The notes under the pieces: generated by a model
What the model was told of the DNA's origin: nothing
Databases searched by the model: none
Seen by the model: the letters and a program-made list of their open reading frames with translations, nothing else
Made by a program: the position numbers and the translations under genes
In this document: positions 6,312-14,597 of the stretch, in pieces
Numbering within the stretch: the first letter of the stretch is position 1
Layout of the letters: every line of letters begins with the position of its first letter
DNA from: CBDDRG01 sp051306415
GTDB taxonomy: Bacteria > Pseudomonadota > Gammaproteobacteria > Pseudomonadales > Porticoccaceae
Reading direction: 5' to 3'
DNA: 22,614 nt
NCBI GenBank assembly: GCA_051306415.1
Contig: JBPPNE010000014.1
Location: 1-22,614, forward strand

Positions 6312-6803
6312 ATGCCCGACGTTACCAGTACCTACGATTATTGGCCGGCCAATTTTATCGTTGTCGCCACTACCGCGATCGCCGTGGTGCTCGTAGTGCT
6401 CGTGCATTACGAGGGACTCACTTTCCTCAACCGCTACCTCAAGACCGCTCCCGGGCAGCGCCGGCGCATGGTTCTGTATGCCATTTGCTCATTGCTGGGT
6501 TTGCATATCCTGGAAATCTGGATTTTCGGTTTCGGCTATCACCTGTTGTTGAAATGGCCTGCAGTCGGCCAGATCGGCGGATTTATCGCCGGCCAAGCCA
6601 GCGCACCCACGATCCACAGCATCTTCGACCATGTGTACTTTTCCGCGACTGTTTTTACCACTGTCGGCTTCGGTGACCTGTCGCCTTCCGGCCCGATCCG
6701 CTTCATGGCAGGCACCGAGGGCCTCACCGGCCTGGTCTTGGCCGGCTGGTCGGCGTCGTTCACCTATCTGGAGATGGAGCGTTACTGGCCCCGGCGGTCG
6801 TGA
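6312..6803 (+). CDS. Small potassium-channel-like membrane protein (Ion_trans_2 pore)
   Basis: This 163-residue inner-membrane protein has hydrophobic segments at about 13-33 and 54-80, a pore loop carrying TTVGFGD (116-122), and a last helix near 130-152. TVGFGD is the potassium selectivity-filter signature, so a role as a K+-type channel subunit, probably tetrameric, is likely. There is no cytoplasmic RCK/TrkA-N domain or cyclic-nucleotide domain, so gating is unknown. I chose the ATG at 6312, because the upstream in-frame TTG at 6258 would add 18 residues that do not look membrane-related. Neither start has a strong ribosome-binding site. It stands alone between the relic region and the convergent cbpA. 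Confidence 0.75.
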   Translation: MPDVTSTYDYWPANFIVVATTAIAVVLVVLVHYEGLTFLNRYLKTAPGQRRRMVLYAICSLLGLHILEIWIFGFGYHLLLKWPAVGQIGGFIAGQASAPTIHSIFDHVYFSATVFTTVGFGDLSPSGPIRFMAGTEGLTGLVLAGWSASFTYLEMERYWPRRS

Positions 6804-6967
6804 TCGCCGGCGTGATCAAGGCGACTCATTTGACCGAAGTGGGCGGCGCGGTAGCGCCGGGATTCTCGGTGGCGAGCCGACCCATGCTCGCCTCCTGGCC
6901 AGGCTCAGGGTTCACCGCGACCGGGATCCGCAGATTGCCGTTCGTCCTTCGCAGGTCAAGGAGTTTG

Positions 6968-7918
6968 TCAGGGACTGCCTAATTTTTCTCGTGGGTTAAA
7001 TGCCAGTTCACGAGACATTTCGAGGTATAGATCGCGTGCTTTTTGGGTGATCGGTGGCGGTAGCACGATCTGCAAGTTGACGTAGAAATCGCCGGCGCCC
7101 TGGCCCGGCAGCCCTCGACCTTTCAGACGCAATTTTTTCCCCGCAGTGGTCCCCACCGGAATTTTCATGTCTACGCTGCCATCCGGCGTCGGCACCAACA
7201 CGGTTGCCCCGAGAGCAGCCTCCCAGGGAGCCACCGGCAGATCAAGGTGTACATCGCGACCATCGAGGCGAAACCACGGGTGAGCATTGAATTCGACCTC
7301 GATCAGCAAATCCCCGGCTGGCGCCTTGCCGTGCCCAGGTTTACCTTGCCCGGCGAGCCGGATTTGCTGTCCCGGCCTGATGCCCTTGGGAATCTTCAGG
7401 TTCAGCGTCCGTTCGCGGGGGACGACCCGCCCCCTGGGATCGGTGTGGGCAACCTGAACCACCATGGTTCGCGACGCGCCGGAGTAAGAATCCTCGATAT
7501 CAATCAAGATCTTGATGTGCTCGTCCTCGCCCCGATCACCGGCTTGCCCCTCTTGCGTCCGCTTGTTCTGTCGAAAGGCTCGGCCAAAGAGGCTTTCAAA
7601 AAAATCGCTGTGTTCGCTACCATTGCCCGCAGTGAATCTCGCCTGGCCGGAACGCCACCCCGGATCCGCGCCCGATGCCGCGTTAAATTCCGGTCCGCCC
7701 TTCCAGTTGGCACCTAGCTGGTCGTAGGCCAGGCGCTTTTTGGGATCTTTGAGTACCTCGTAGGCTTCACCCAACTCCTTGAAACGGTCCTCGGTGCCAG
7801 GAGCCTTACTGACATCCGGATGATACTTGCGCGCCAGCTTGCGATACGCGCGCTTGACATCATCGCCGCTCGCCGCCCGGTTGACACCGAGCACTTTGTA
7901 GTAATCCTTGTATTCCAT
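6968..7918 (-). CDS. cbpA: CbpA-type DnaJ co-chaperone
   Basis: This 316-residue J-domain protein stimulates DnaK (Hsp70) ATPase and delivers clients to it in the cytoplasm. The J domain covers about 5-68 with the essential HPD at 33-35. A Gly/Phe-rich linker follows (about 75-115), then two C-terminal beta domains with motifs such as LNLKIPKGIRPGQQIRL and PVGTTAGKKLRLKGRGLPG. The cysteine-rich zinc finger of DnaJ is absent, which gives the CbpA type. An AAGGTG lies just before the ATG. In Escherichia coli and many relatives cbpM, encoding a small inhibitor, follows cbpA. Here nothing similar is seen in the 164 bp downstream, before the convergent channel gene. Confidence 0.9.
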   Translation of the reverse strand: MEYKDYYKVLGVNRAASGDDVKRAYRKLARKYHPDVSKAPGTEDRFKELGEAYEVLKDPKKRLAYDQLGANWKGGPEFNAASGADPGWRSGQARFTAGNGSEHSDFFESLFGRAFRQNKRTQEGQAGDRGEDEHIKILIDIEDSYSGASRTMVVQVAHTDPRGRVVPRERTLNLKIPKGIRPGQQIRLAGQGKPGHGKAPAGDLLIEVEFNAHPWFRLDGRDVHLDLPVAPWEAALGATVLVPTPDGSVDMKIPVGTTAGKKLRLKGRGLPGQGAGDFYVNLQIVLPPPITQKARDLYLEMSRELAFNPREKLGSP

Positions 7919-8040
7919 GGCACCTTAACTCGACGAACAGCAGGGGCTGATCACAGCCCGCAATGATACCAAGCCTTCAGCCAAGCACGACAGAACTATG
8001 ACGGCACGCGCACGTTCGGCGACCAAACGCTGATTCATCG

Positions 8041-8922
8041 CTAGTCACTCTGCTGGCACAGCTCAATCCAGCGATTGATGCCGGCGGTGCGGTATTTTTG
8101 TCGATGCAGGACAAAATAAAAGCGTCGCCGGAAGTCCCGCTGCGGCGTTGCCAATGGAACGAGGCTGCCGCGATGGAACGCCTCCTGCAATGCGATGCGC
8201 GACAGGCAACTGATGCCAAGTCGTGCTTCTACCGCCCGCTTGATTGCCTCGGTGTGCTGTAGTTCCAGCAGCAAATTGAGGTTCGGCAGCAATCCGTGCA
8301 TCGCTCGATCAAAGCTCTGGCGCGTCCCCGAACCGGCTTCGCGCACGATCCAAGTCGCCGCCAGCAAGTCATCGTCGCTGAGCTGGCCGAGCTTGCTCAA
8401 CGGATGATCCGGCGCACAGAACACCACCAGTTCATCGTCGCGCCAGGGGATCATTTCCAGCTCGGGGCGATTCAACTCACCTTCGATCAGCCCAATATCG
8501 AGTTCAAAGCTAGCGACCTTACCGGCAATGTCCGCGGTATTGGCCACTTCGAGGGTGACGCGGGCACCCGGTTGCTCCGCCATCAGCCGGGCGACAATGC
8601 CGACTGCGAGGTAGTTGCCGATGGTCAGGGTCGCACCCACCTTCAACTGTCCAATGTCGCGACTTTGCCCGAGTGCCCGCTCAAATGCGTCCGCCTGAGC
8701 CATTAATGATTCAGCTAATGGGTGTAAGTATCTTCCCAACTCATTAATTTGAAGTCGTTTTCCTATACGGTCAAAGATCTGAATGCCAAACTGCCGCTCC
8801 AGATCGCTGAGCGCACCGCTGGCGGCAGACTGGGACATGTTGAGGCTATCGGCAGCGCGCGTTATGTTTTGGTGGTGAGCTGCCGCCAGAAATACTTGGA
8901 GCTGTCGAAGAGTGTAACGCAT
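8041..8922 (-). CDS. finR: LysR-family regulator, FinR type
   Basis: This 293-residue LysR-type transcription factor has its winged helix-turn-helix in the first 60 residues (LRQLQVFLAAAHHQNITRAA, then SQSAASGALSDLE) and a periplasmic-binding-protein-like effector domain from about 90. It is transcribed divergently from fpr with 131 bp between the start codons. In Pseudomonas putida the equivalent regulator, FinR, controls fprA under oxidative stress, so the same job is inferred here. The start is supported by GGAAA and CAGG before the ATG and by a TATAAT box at 8942-8937. The gene symbol rests on context and general likeness; the effector is unknown. Confidence 0.8.
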   Translation of the reverse strand: MRYTLRQLQVFLAAAHHQNITRAADSLNMSQSAASGALSDLERQFGIQIFDRIGKRLQINELGRYLHPLAESLMAQADAFERALGQSRDIGQLKVGATLTIGNYLAVGIVARLMAEQPGARVTLEVANTADIAGKVASFELDIGLIEGELNRPELEMIPWRDDELVVFCAPDHPLSKLGQLSDDDLLAATWIVREAGSGTRQSFDRAMHGLLPNLNLLLELQHTEAIKRAVEARLGISCLSRIALQEAFHRGSLVPLATPQRDFRRRFYFVLHRQKYRTAGINRWIELCQQSD

Positions 8923-9053
8923 TACCTGAATTTCCGATTATATAAATAATAATTAGTGATTTAACAGATATGCTATACCTGCGCTATCCTGCGCAGCAAC
9001 AGAAAATGCTGCGGCGCTGACGCCGTATACAGGATTGACGCCGAGGATCAAGC
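8923..9053. promoter_or_regulatory. Divergent finR/fpr control region
   Basis: This 131-bp region is far richer in A and T than its surroundings between 8930 and 8972. On the minus strand TATAAT (8942-8937), with a weak TTAAAT 16 bp upstream, serves finR. On the plus strand TATACC (8974-8979) is a likely fpr -10 box with a poor -35, as expected for an activated promoter. ATTAT-ATAA-ATAAT (8937-8950) is a dyad overlapping the finR -10 box and is a candidate LysR operator for autorepression. GAGGAT sits before the fpr ATG. Confidence 0.55.
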
Positions 9054-9827
9054 ATGTCCAATTTGAGCCGCGAACGGGTCACCAGCGTGCACCACTGGAA
9101 TGACACCCTGTTCAGCTTCAAAACCACGCGGGATCCGGGATTCCGCTTTAAAAACGGCCATTTCATCATGCTTGGACTGGAGCTGAACCAGCGCCCACTG
9201 CTGCGCGCCTACAGCATCGCAAGCGCCAACTACGAAGACGAAATGGAGTTTTTCAGTATCAAGGTGCCCGACGGCCCACTGACGTCTCACCTGCAAAAAC
9301 TCGCGATTGGCGACGAGGTGATAGTCAGCCGCAAACCCACCGGCACCTTGGTCATCGATCACCTGCTGCCCGGCCGTCACCTCTATCTGCTTAGCACTGG
9401 CACCGGGCTGGCGCCCTTTATGAGCATCATTCGGGATCCGGAAACTTACGAGCATTACGACAAGGTAATTCTGACGCACGGTGTGCGCCACGTGTCCGAA
9501 CTGGCCTACCGCGACCTGATTGTGGACAGTCTGCCAAAGCATGAATTCTTTGGCGAGGAAGTCAGCAAGAAGTTGCTCTATTACCCCACAGTGACCCGCG
9601 AGCCATTCTGTAACCAGGGGCGTCTGACTGAGCTGATGAAGAGCGGCAAACTCTTTGCGGATCTCGGACTGCCGAAGCCCAATCTGGACGATGACCGCTT
9701 CATGATTTGCGGCAGCCCCAGCATGCTGAAAGATCTGTCCGGTCTGCTCAATCAGGCGGGATTCGTTGAAACCCGCCACGGTGATCTCGGCCACTACGTG
9801 ATCGAACGGGCTTTTGTCGAGCAGTAA
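9054..9827 (+). CDS. fpr: Ferredoxin/flavodoxin-NADP(+) reductase
   Basis: This 257-residue cytoplasmic FAD enzyme passes electrons between NADPH and ferredoxin or flavodoxin. The FAD-binding RAYSIAS is at 51-57, the NADP-binding GTGLAPF at 116-122, and a second nucleotide-binding segment (MICGSPSML) lies near the C-terminus. It ends AFVEQ, like the bacterial FprA subclass of Azotobacter and Pseudomonas, in which the last residues lie over the flavin. Length is normal. Under the divergent FinR-type regulator it probably belongs to the oxidative-stress response, supplying reduced carriers for iron-sulfur repair. It converges with recJ, whose stop lies 86 bp away. Confidence 0.93.
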   Translation: MSNLSRERVTSVHHWNDTLFSFKTTRDPGFRFKNGHFIMLGLELNQRPLLRAYSIASANYEDEMEFFSIKVPDGPLTSHLQKLAIGDEVIVSRKPTGTLVIDHLLPGRHLYLLSTGTGLAPFMSIIRDPETYEHYDKVILTHGVRHVSELAYRDLIVDSLPKHEFFGEEVSKKLLYYPTVTREPFCNQGRLTELMKSGKLFADLGLPKPNLDDDRFMICGSPSMLKDLSGLLNQAGFVETRHGDLGHYVIERAFVEQ

Positions 9828-9844
9828 GCGCGGCAGGCCTCTCT

Positions 9845-9880
9845 CACTGGCCGCATTCACTGGCCGCATCCCACTGGCCA
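9845..9880. repeat. Short tandem repeat between fpr and recJ
   Basis: CACTGGCCGCAT recurs at 9845 and 9858, and a shortened CACTGGCCA follows at 9872, giving about 2.7 units of 13-14 bp. It fills much of the 86 bp between two convergent stop codons. No T-run follows it in either direction, so it is not a standard intrinsic terminator. Confidence 0.6.
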
Positions 9881-9913
9881 GAGTATCTCCTGATCCCCGG
9901 TACTGGCGACCGG

Positions 9914-11716
9914 TCAGATCAGCAGGCGCTCTACCAGCAACTGCACTGCCTCCACCCCCCTGAATGCATTGATGTCCAGCCGATAAGCCAGTGGCAGGAT
10001 TTCCGGTAACTGGCCGGTCCAATCCTCGTTCACCACATTGAACGCGATGGCATCAACCACTGGATCATTTTTTTGATCGGCGCTCGGGCCAGCAGCGGTC
10101 ACCCGCAGCACCAGCTTCAGGTGCTTCTCTCCCACCACACGATGACTGACAACCCGAAACTCACCATAGAACAGGGGTTCGGGGAAATGCTGCCCCCAAG
10201 GCCCACCCTGGCGAATCTGCTGAGCCACGTCGAGGCAAATTGCCTCAGGGTCCAGCTCACCGTCCGTCCATATCTCCGCGGCGAGATCAGCGGGACTCAA
10301 ACAGCGCCGGACCTCTTCGTCAAAGGCTGCCGCAAAAACGGCAAATTGATCAACTTGTAGCGACAACCCCGCCGCCATGGCGTGGCCACCAAATCTGTCC
10401 ACCAATCCAGGATGACGTGTGGCAATGGCGTCGAGCGCATCGCGGATATGAAACCCGGGGATAGAGCGGGCGGAGCCTTTCATCTCGGCAGTCGGTGGCG
10501 CCGCTAATGTCGCGGCGGTGGTGGCTTTCCCACTCCCGGCAAATACGATCACCGGGCGATGCAGCCGATCCTTGATTCTGCCCGCGAGCAGGCCGACCAC
10601 CCCCGGATGCCAGCCGTTGTCGAACAAACACAACCCCCAGGGCAAGGCGTCGCTGTCGAGATCCAGCGCGGCGAGAATAGCGAGCGCTTCGCGCTGCATA
10701 CCGTCTTCAATTATTCGGCGATCGCGATTGAGTTCATCAAGCCCGAGTGCCAGAGTGAGCGCGCTGTCGGCGTCCTCGGCGAGCAGACATTGAATACCCA
10801 CGCTCATGTCGTCGAGACGGCCGGCGGCATTGAGCCGCGGCCCGACGGCAAAGCCCAAATCGGCTGCCACCAGGCGTTGATGATCCCGACCCGCGATTTT
10901 TAGCAGGGCGAGAATGCCGGGGCGCGCTTTGCCAGCGCGGATGCGCTGGAGGCCCTGGTGAACGAGAATTCGATTAATGGAATCGAGTGGAACCACATCG
11001 GCAACGGTGCCAAGGGCGACCAGATCGAGCCACGTCGCCAGGTTGGGCTCGGGAATACCCGACTGTGCAAACCAACCGGCGTTTCGCAGGCGGGCGCGCA
11101 GCGCGCTGAGCACGTAGAAAATCACGCCAACACCGGCGAGATTCTTACCGGGAAAAGTACAGCCTGGCTGATTGGGGTTGACGATAGCGGCCGCATCGGG
11201 CAACTCGCGGCCGGGTAGATGATGATCGGTAATGATCACGCCGATACCCGCCGCGTTGGCGGCCGCGACACCCTGGGTGCTGGAAATGCCGTTGTCGACG
11301 GTGATGATCAGATCGGGAACCTGGTCGCGCCGGCGAGCAGCCAGCGCGACAATCTCCGGTGTCAGCCCATAGCCGTACTCGAAGCGGTTGGGAACCAGAA
11401 ACTCCACACGCTGAAAGCCCATCGCTCGCAGCGCCAGCAGGGCCAGCGCGGTACTGGTGGCGCCGTCGGCATCGAAGTCGCCGACAATCAACAGGCTCTG
11501 TTGGCTCGCCAACGCCGCCATCAGCAAATCGACGGCGAGATTGACGCCGCGCAACTGCTCTGGCGCCGGCAAATGGCTCAGATTGAGAGCGAGTTGTTCC
11601 CGGCTGGCGATGCCCCGACCACGGTAGATGCGCTTGAGCAGCGGCGACAGCTCATCGCCAAGATCGACCTCCCCCACGTCGTGCTCACGGATACGGATAC
11701 GCGGGATGGATGCCAT
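9914..11716 (-). CDS. recJ: Single-stranded-DNA-specific exonuclease RecJ
   Basis: This 600-residue DHH-family 5'-3' exonuclease acts in RecF-pathway recombination and mismatch repair. Catalytic motifs are VGDFDADG (78-85), TVDNG (139-143), TDHH (163-166) and VALGTVADVVPL (233-244). A DHHA1 segment with GGHAMAAG and a C-terminal OB-like domain follow. Length is close to other RecJ proteins. The frame stays open to 11812, but that stretch lies inside thrC in another frame. The ATG at 11716, 11 bp after the thrC stop, gives MASIPRIRIRE and is chosen although no clear ribosome-binding site precedes it. It is the last gene of the xerD-dsbC-hom-thrC-recJ series. Confidence 0.95.
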   Translation of the reverse strand: MASIPRIRIREHDVGEVDLGDELSPLLKRIYRGRGIASREQLALNLSHLPAPEQLRGVNLAVDLLMAALASQQSLLIVGDFDADGATSTALALLALRAMGFQRVEFLVPNRFEYGYGLTPEIVALAARRRDQVPDLIITVDNGISSTQGVAAANAAGIGVIITDHHLPGRELPDAAAIVNPNQPGCTFPGKNLAGVGVIFYVLSALRARLRNAGWFAQSGIPEPNLATWLDLVALGTVADVVPLDSINRILVHQGLQRIRAGKARPGILALLKIAGRDHQRLVAADLGFAVGPRLNAAGRLDDMSVGIQCLLAEDADSALTLALGLDELNRDRRIIEDGMQREALAILAALDLDSDALPWGLCLFDNGWHPGVVGLLAGRIKDRLHRPVIVFAGSGKATTAATLAAPPTAEMKGSARSIPGFHIRDALDAIATRHPGLVDRFGGHAMAAGLSLQVDQFAVFAAAFDEEVRRCLSPADLAAEIWTDGELDPEAICLDVAQQIRQGGPWGQHFPEPLFYGEFRVVSHRVVGEKHLKLVLRVTAAGPSADQKNDPVVDAIAFNVVNEDWTGQLPEILPLAYRLDINAFRGVEAVQLLVERLLI

Positions 11717-11727
11717 GGCTGCCAGGC

Positions 11728-13125
11728 CTAGGCGGTGATGTGAGTTGCGATGAAGGCTTGAACCAGATCGGCGTCGTTGGCCAGCACCTGGTAACGCTCT
11801 GCTCGCTCCCACAAACCCGCCATATGATTCGGCAGCGGTGGGTCCTCAGGATATCCAGCCTGCTTGACGGCATCGGCAAACTTCGCCGGATGGGCCGTCG
11901 CCAGGCAAATCAGCGGGATGTCGTTGCGGCGCCGGCAATGGCGCCCAGCGGCAACCCCGATTGCGGTATGGGGATCGAGCAGGTAGCCACTGGTGGCGTA
12001 TTCATCCCAGATCACCGCGACGGTCTGTGCGTCATCCAGACGGTGGCTGGCAAATACTTGCCGTGCCTGGGCCAATGACGCCTCGGCAAGAGTGGTGGTG
12101 CCGGCGTTGAAAGAGGTCATTAGCTGGCGGATAGCCCCACCATCACGAGCATATAAATCAAATAGTAAGCGCTCGAAGTTGCTGGATATCATGATATCCA
12201 TGCTGGGCGACAAACTGTGTTCAAGCGGTCGCCGGCTGTAATCGTTCGCACTGATGCAGCGGTGGAGAATATCGTTGGCATTGGTGCCGATAATCAACTG
12301 ATCGACGGGCAGCCCCATGTTCTGCGCCAGGTAGCCGGCAAAGATGTCGCCGAAATTGCCCGTGGGAACCGCAAAACTGACTGGCCGCTGGGGGCCGCCG
12401 ACGGCCAGGGCGGCCCAGAAATAGTAGACGATCTGGGCCATGATACGCGCCCAATTGATGGAGTTCACCGCCACCAATCGACGCCCTCCGGGAAGGAACG
12501 ATTGATCCGCGAAACACGCTTTGACCAGGTTTTGGCAATCGTCGAAGTTACCCTCAAGCGCGATGTTGTGAATGTTATCGCCCGCCACCGTGGTCATCTG
12601 GCGGCGCTGTACCGCGGATACCCGGCCGTGGGGATGCAGAATGAAAATGTCGATATTCTCGCACCGGCGGCAGCCCTCGATCGCGGCGGAGCCGGTGTCT
12701 CCGGAGGTCGCACCGAGGATCACCGCTTTCTCGCCGCGCTTGGCGAGCAAGTAATCGAGCAAATGGCCAAGAAACTGGAGCGCGAAATCCTTGAACGACA
12801 GCGTCGGTCCATGGAACAGCTCGAGAATCCACTCGTTTTGTCTGCTCAGAACCAGCGGCGCTATCGCCCGATGGCGAAAGCCACTGTAGCTTGCCGACAG
12901 CAAGCGCTTCAGATCCGCATCGGGCAGCGTTCCGGCGACAAAAGGCGCCATCACCTTGAACGCCAGCTCGGTGTAGCTCAAACCCACCCAGGAGGCGATC
13001 TCCGCTGTGGTGAATTGCGGCAGGGTATCGGGCACGAACAGACCGCCATCGGGGGCAAGTCCGGTCAAGACCGCATCGTCAAAAGACTGGGGCGGCGTCA
13101 CGCCGCGGGTACTGATATATTTCAC
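11728..13125 (-). CDS. thrC: Threonine synthase
   Basis: This 465-residue PLP enzyme converts O-phosphohomoserine to threonine, the last step of the pathway. The PLP lysine is Lys112 in HGPTLSFKDFALQF, and the phosphate-binding loop is ATSGDTGSAA (139-148). The N-terminus (MKYISTRG, then GLAPDGGLFVP) and the length match the gamma-proteobacterial/yeast-like type. It lies directly downstream of hom, with 84 bp between them that contain an imperfect hairpin. recJ begins 11 bp after its stop. No attenuator leader peptide was found for the hom-thrC pair. Confidence 0.96.
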   Translation of the reverse strand: MKYISTRGVTPPQSFDDAVLTGLAPDGGLFVPDTLPQFTTAEIASWVGLSYTELAFKVMAPFVAGTLPDADLKRLLSASYSGFRHRAIAPLVLSRQNEWILELFHGPTLSFKDFALQFLGHLLDYLLAKRGEKAVILGATSGDTGSAAIEGCRRCENIDIFILHPHGRVSAVQRRQMTTVAGDNIHNIALEGNFDDCQNLVKACFADQSFLPGGRRLVAVNSINWARIMAQIVYYFWAALAVGGPQRPVSFAVPTGNFGDIFAGYLAQNMGLPVDQLIIGTNANDILHRCISANDYSRRPLEHSLSPSMDIMISSNFERLLFDLYARDGGAIRQLMTSFNAGTTTLAEASLAQARQVFASHRLDDAQTVAVIWDEYATSGYLLDPHTAIGVAAGRHCRRRNDIPLICLATAHPAKFADAVKQAGYPEDPPLPNHMAGLWERAERYQVLANDADLVQAFIATHITA

Positions 13126-13151
13126 GGGTTTTCCAGGGTGCTCCCGATTCA

Positions 13152-13179
13152 GGCCGCCAGTCTCCGTGGGAGGACGGCC
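13152..13179 (-). other. Imperfect hairpin in the hom-thrC spacer
   Basis: GGCCGCC (13152-13158) can pair with GGACGGCC (13172-13179) with one mismatch, and CTCC (13162-13165) pairs inside it with GGAG (13169-13172) around a GTG loop; a 3-nt bulge separates the stems. No T-run follows. It could stabilise the hom or thrC part of the message, but a chance structure in GC-rich DNA is possible. Confidence 0.3.
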
Positions 13180-13209
13180 TCGATCACGGCAAGTGTCGGT
13201 TGCTGCAAA

Positions 13210-14517
13210 TTACCCGTTCAGGGTCTCTACGCGAATGTTCACTACTCGACCGCGGACCGTGTCGAGCCTTTCGATCTCGGCAATCGCGGTACGCAGATCT
13301 CTCTCAAGCGTTTTGTTGGTGAGCATGATCAGCGACACGTGGTCTTCACCTTGACGCGGCTCCTTCTGAATGATCGCCTCAATACTGATGCCGTGCGAGC
13401 TCATAATTTGCGCCAGGCGAGAGAGTACGCCGGGTTTGTCGAGCACGGCGACGCGCAGGTAGTAGGCGGTGCGGGCGGCGCTGATGTCGAGCACCGGCAG
13501 ATTGTCCACTGCATCGTGTATGAAGCCAAGATGGGGCACCTGACCACCTGGCGCCCATTGCAGACCGCGAGCAATATCGATGATATCGGAGATCACCGCA
13601 GAAGCCGTCGGCTCGGCACCGGCACCGGCGCCGTAATACAGCGTGGCACCCGCGGCATCGGCTTTGACCATCACGGCATTCATGACGCCGTTGACCTGCG
13701 CCAGCAGACGGCTCTCCGGAACCAGCGCCGGGTGAACCCGGAGCTCGACCCCGGAGTCAGTACGCCGGGCGATGCCCAGATGCTTGATGCGGTAGCCCAG
13801 CTGCTCGGCGTACGCGACGTCCTCGGGCTGAATCGCACTGATTCCCTCGGTGTAAACCGCGTCAAACCGCAGCGGCATGCCAAACGCCAGCGCGGCGAGA
13901 ATCACCAGCTTGTGGGCGGCGTCAATCCCCTCCACGTCGAACGCGGGGTCCGCCTCGACATAGCCCAGCGCTTGAGCTTCACTGAGGACGTCAGCGAAAT
14001 CGCGACCTTTGTCGCGCATCTCGGTGAGAATGAAATTGCCCGTCCCGTTGATGATGCCGGCCAACCATTCGATGCGATTCCCCGCCAAACCCTCGCGCAA
14101 GGCCTTGACAATAGGGATGCCACCGCCGACCGCTGCTTCGAAAGCGACCGCGACACCACGCCGTCGAGCGGCAGCGAATATCTCATTGCCGTGAACTGCA
14201 ATCAGCGCCTTGTTGGCGGTCACCACATGCTTGCCGTTGGCAATGGCGCAGAGCACCAGATCCTTCGCAACGGTGGTGCCACCGATCACTTCGACGAGGA
14301 TATCAATGTCCGGATGGGTGGCGACAGCGAACATATCACGGCACACCAGTGTGCCGCCAAGCTCGCAGCGGGGGCTGTCACTGCTGGTGGCAACAGCACC
14401 GATTTCGATCGAGCAGCCGGCGCGGGCATTGATCACGGCGGCGTTGCGAGAAAGGACATTGAAGGTGCCGGCGCCCACCGTGCCCAGGCCGCAGATACCC
14501 ACTTTGACAAACTTCAA
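13210..14517 (-). CDS. hom: Homoserine dehydrogenase
   Basis: This 435-residue cytoplasmic enzyme reduces aspartate semialdehyde to homoserine with NAD(P)H. The nucleotide-binding GLGTVGAGT is at 10-18. The family signature NGTGNFIL and the catalytic segment ADPAFDVEGIDAAHKL follow. A C-terminal ACT domain (last 80 or so residues, HVSLIMLTNKTLE) is the usual site for threonine feedback. I chose the TTG at 14517, because AAGAGG lies eight bases upstream and MKFVKVGICGLG matches relatives. The GTG at 14526 sits almost on top of that ribosome-binding site. It is transcribed between dsbC and thrC. Confidence 0.95.
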   Translation of the reverse strand: MKFVKVGICGLGTVGAGTFNVLSRNAAVINARAGCSIEIGAVATSSDSPRCELGGTLVCRDMFAVATHPDIDILVEVIGGTTVAKDLVLCAIANGKHVVTANKALIAVHGNEIFAAARRRGVAVAFEAAVGGGIPIVKALREGLAGNRIEWLAGIINGTGNFILTEMRDKGRDFADVLSEAQALGYVEADPAFDVEGIDAAHKLVILAALAFGMPLRFDAVYTEGISAIQPEDVAYAEQLGYRIKHLGIARRTDSGVELRVHPALVPESRLLAQVNGVMNAVMVKADAAGATLYYGAGAGAEPTASAVISDIIDIARGLQWAPGGQVPHLGFIHDAVDNLPVLDISAARTAYYLRVAVLDKPGVLSRLAQIMSSHGISIEAIIQKEPRQGEDHVSLIMLTNKTLERDLRTAIAEIERLDTVRGRVVNIRVETLNG

Positions 14518-14597
14518 GAAGCCCACCTCTTAGCGCGAAAAATGAAGGACGGCAACCTTAATGGCCGCCACTGCCGCTGTCAACGCGCGGCGCTGGG

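Noticed and set aside
11717..11812. N-terminal extension of recJ
   Set aside because: It lies within thrC in another frame and is not RecJ-like.
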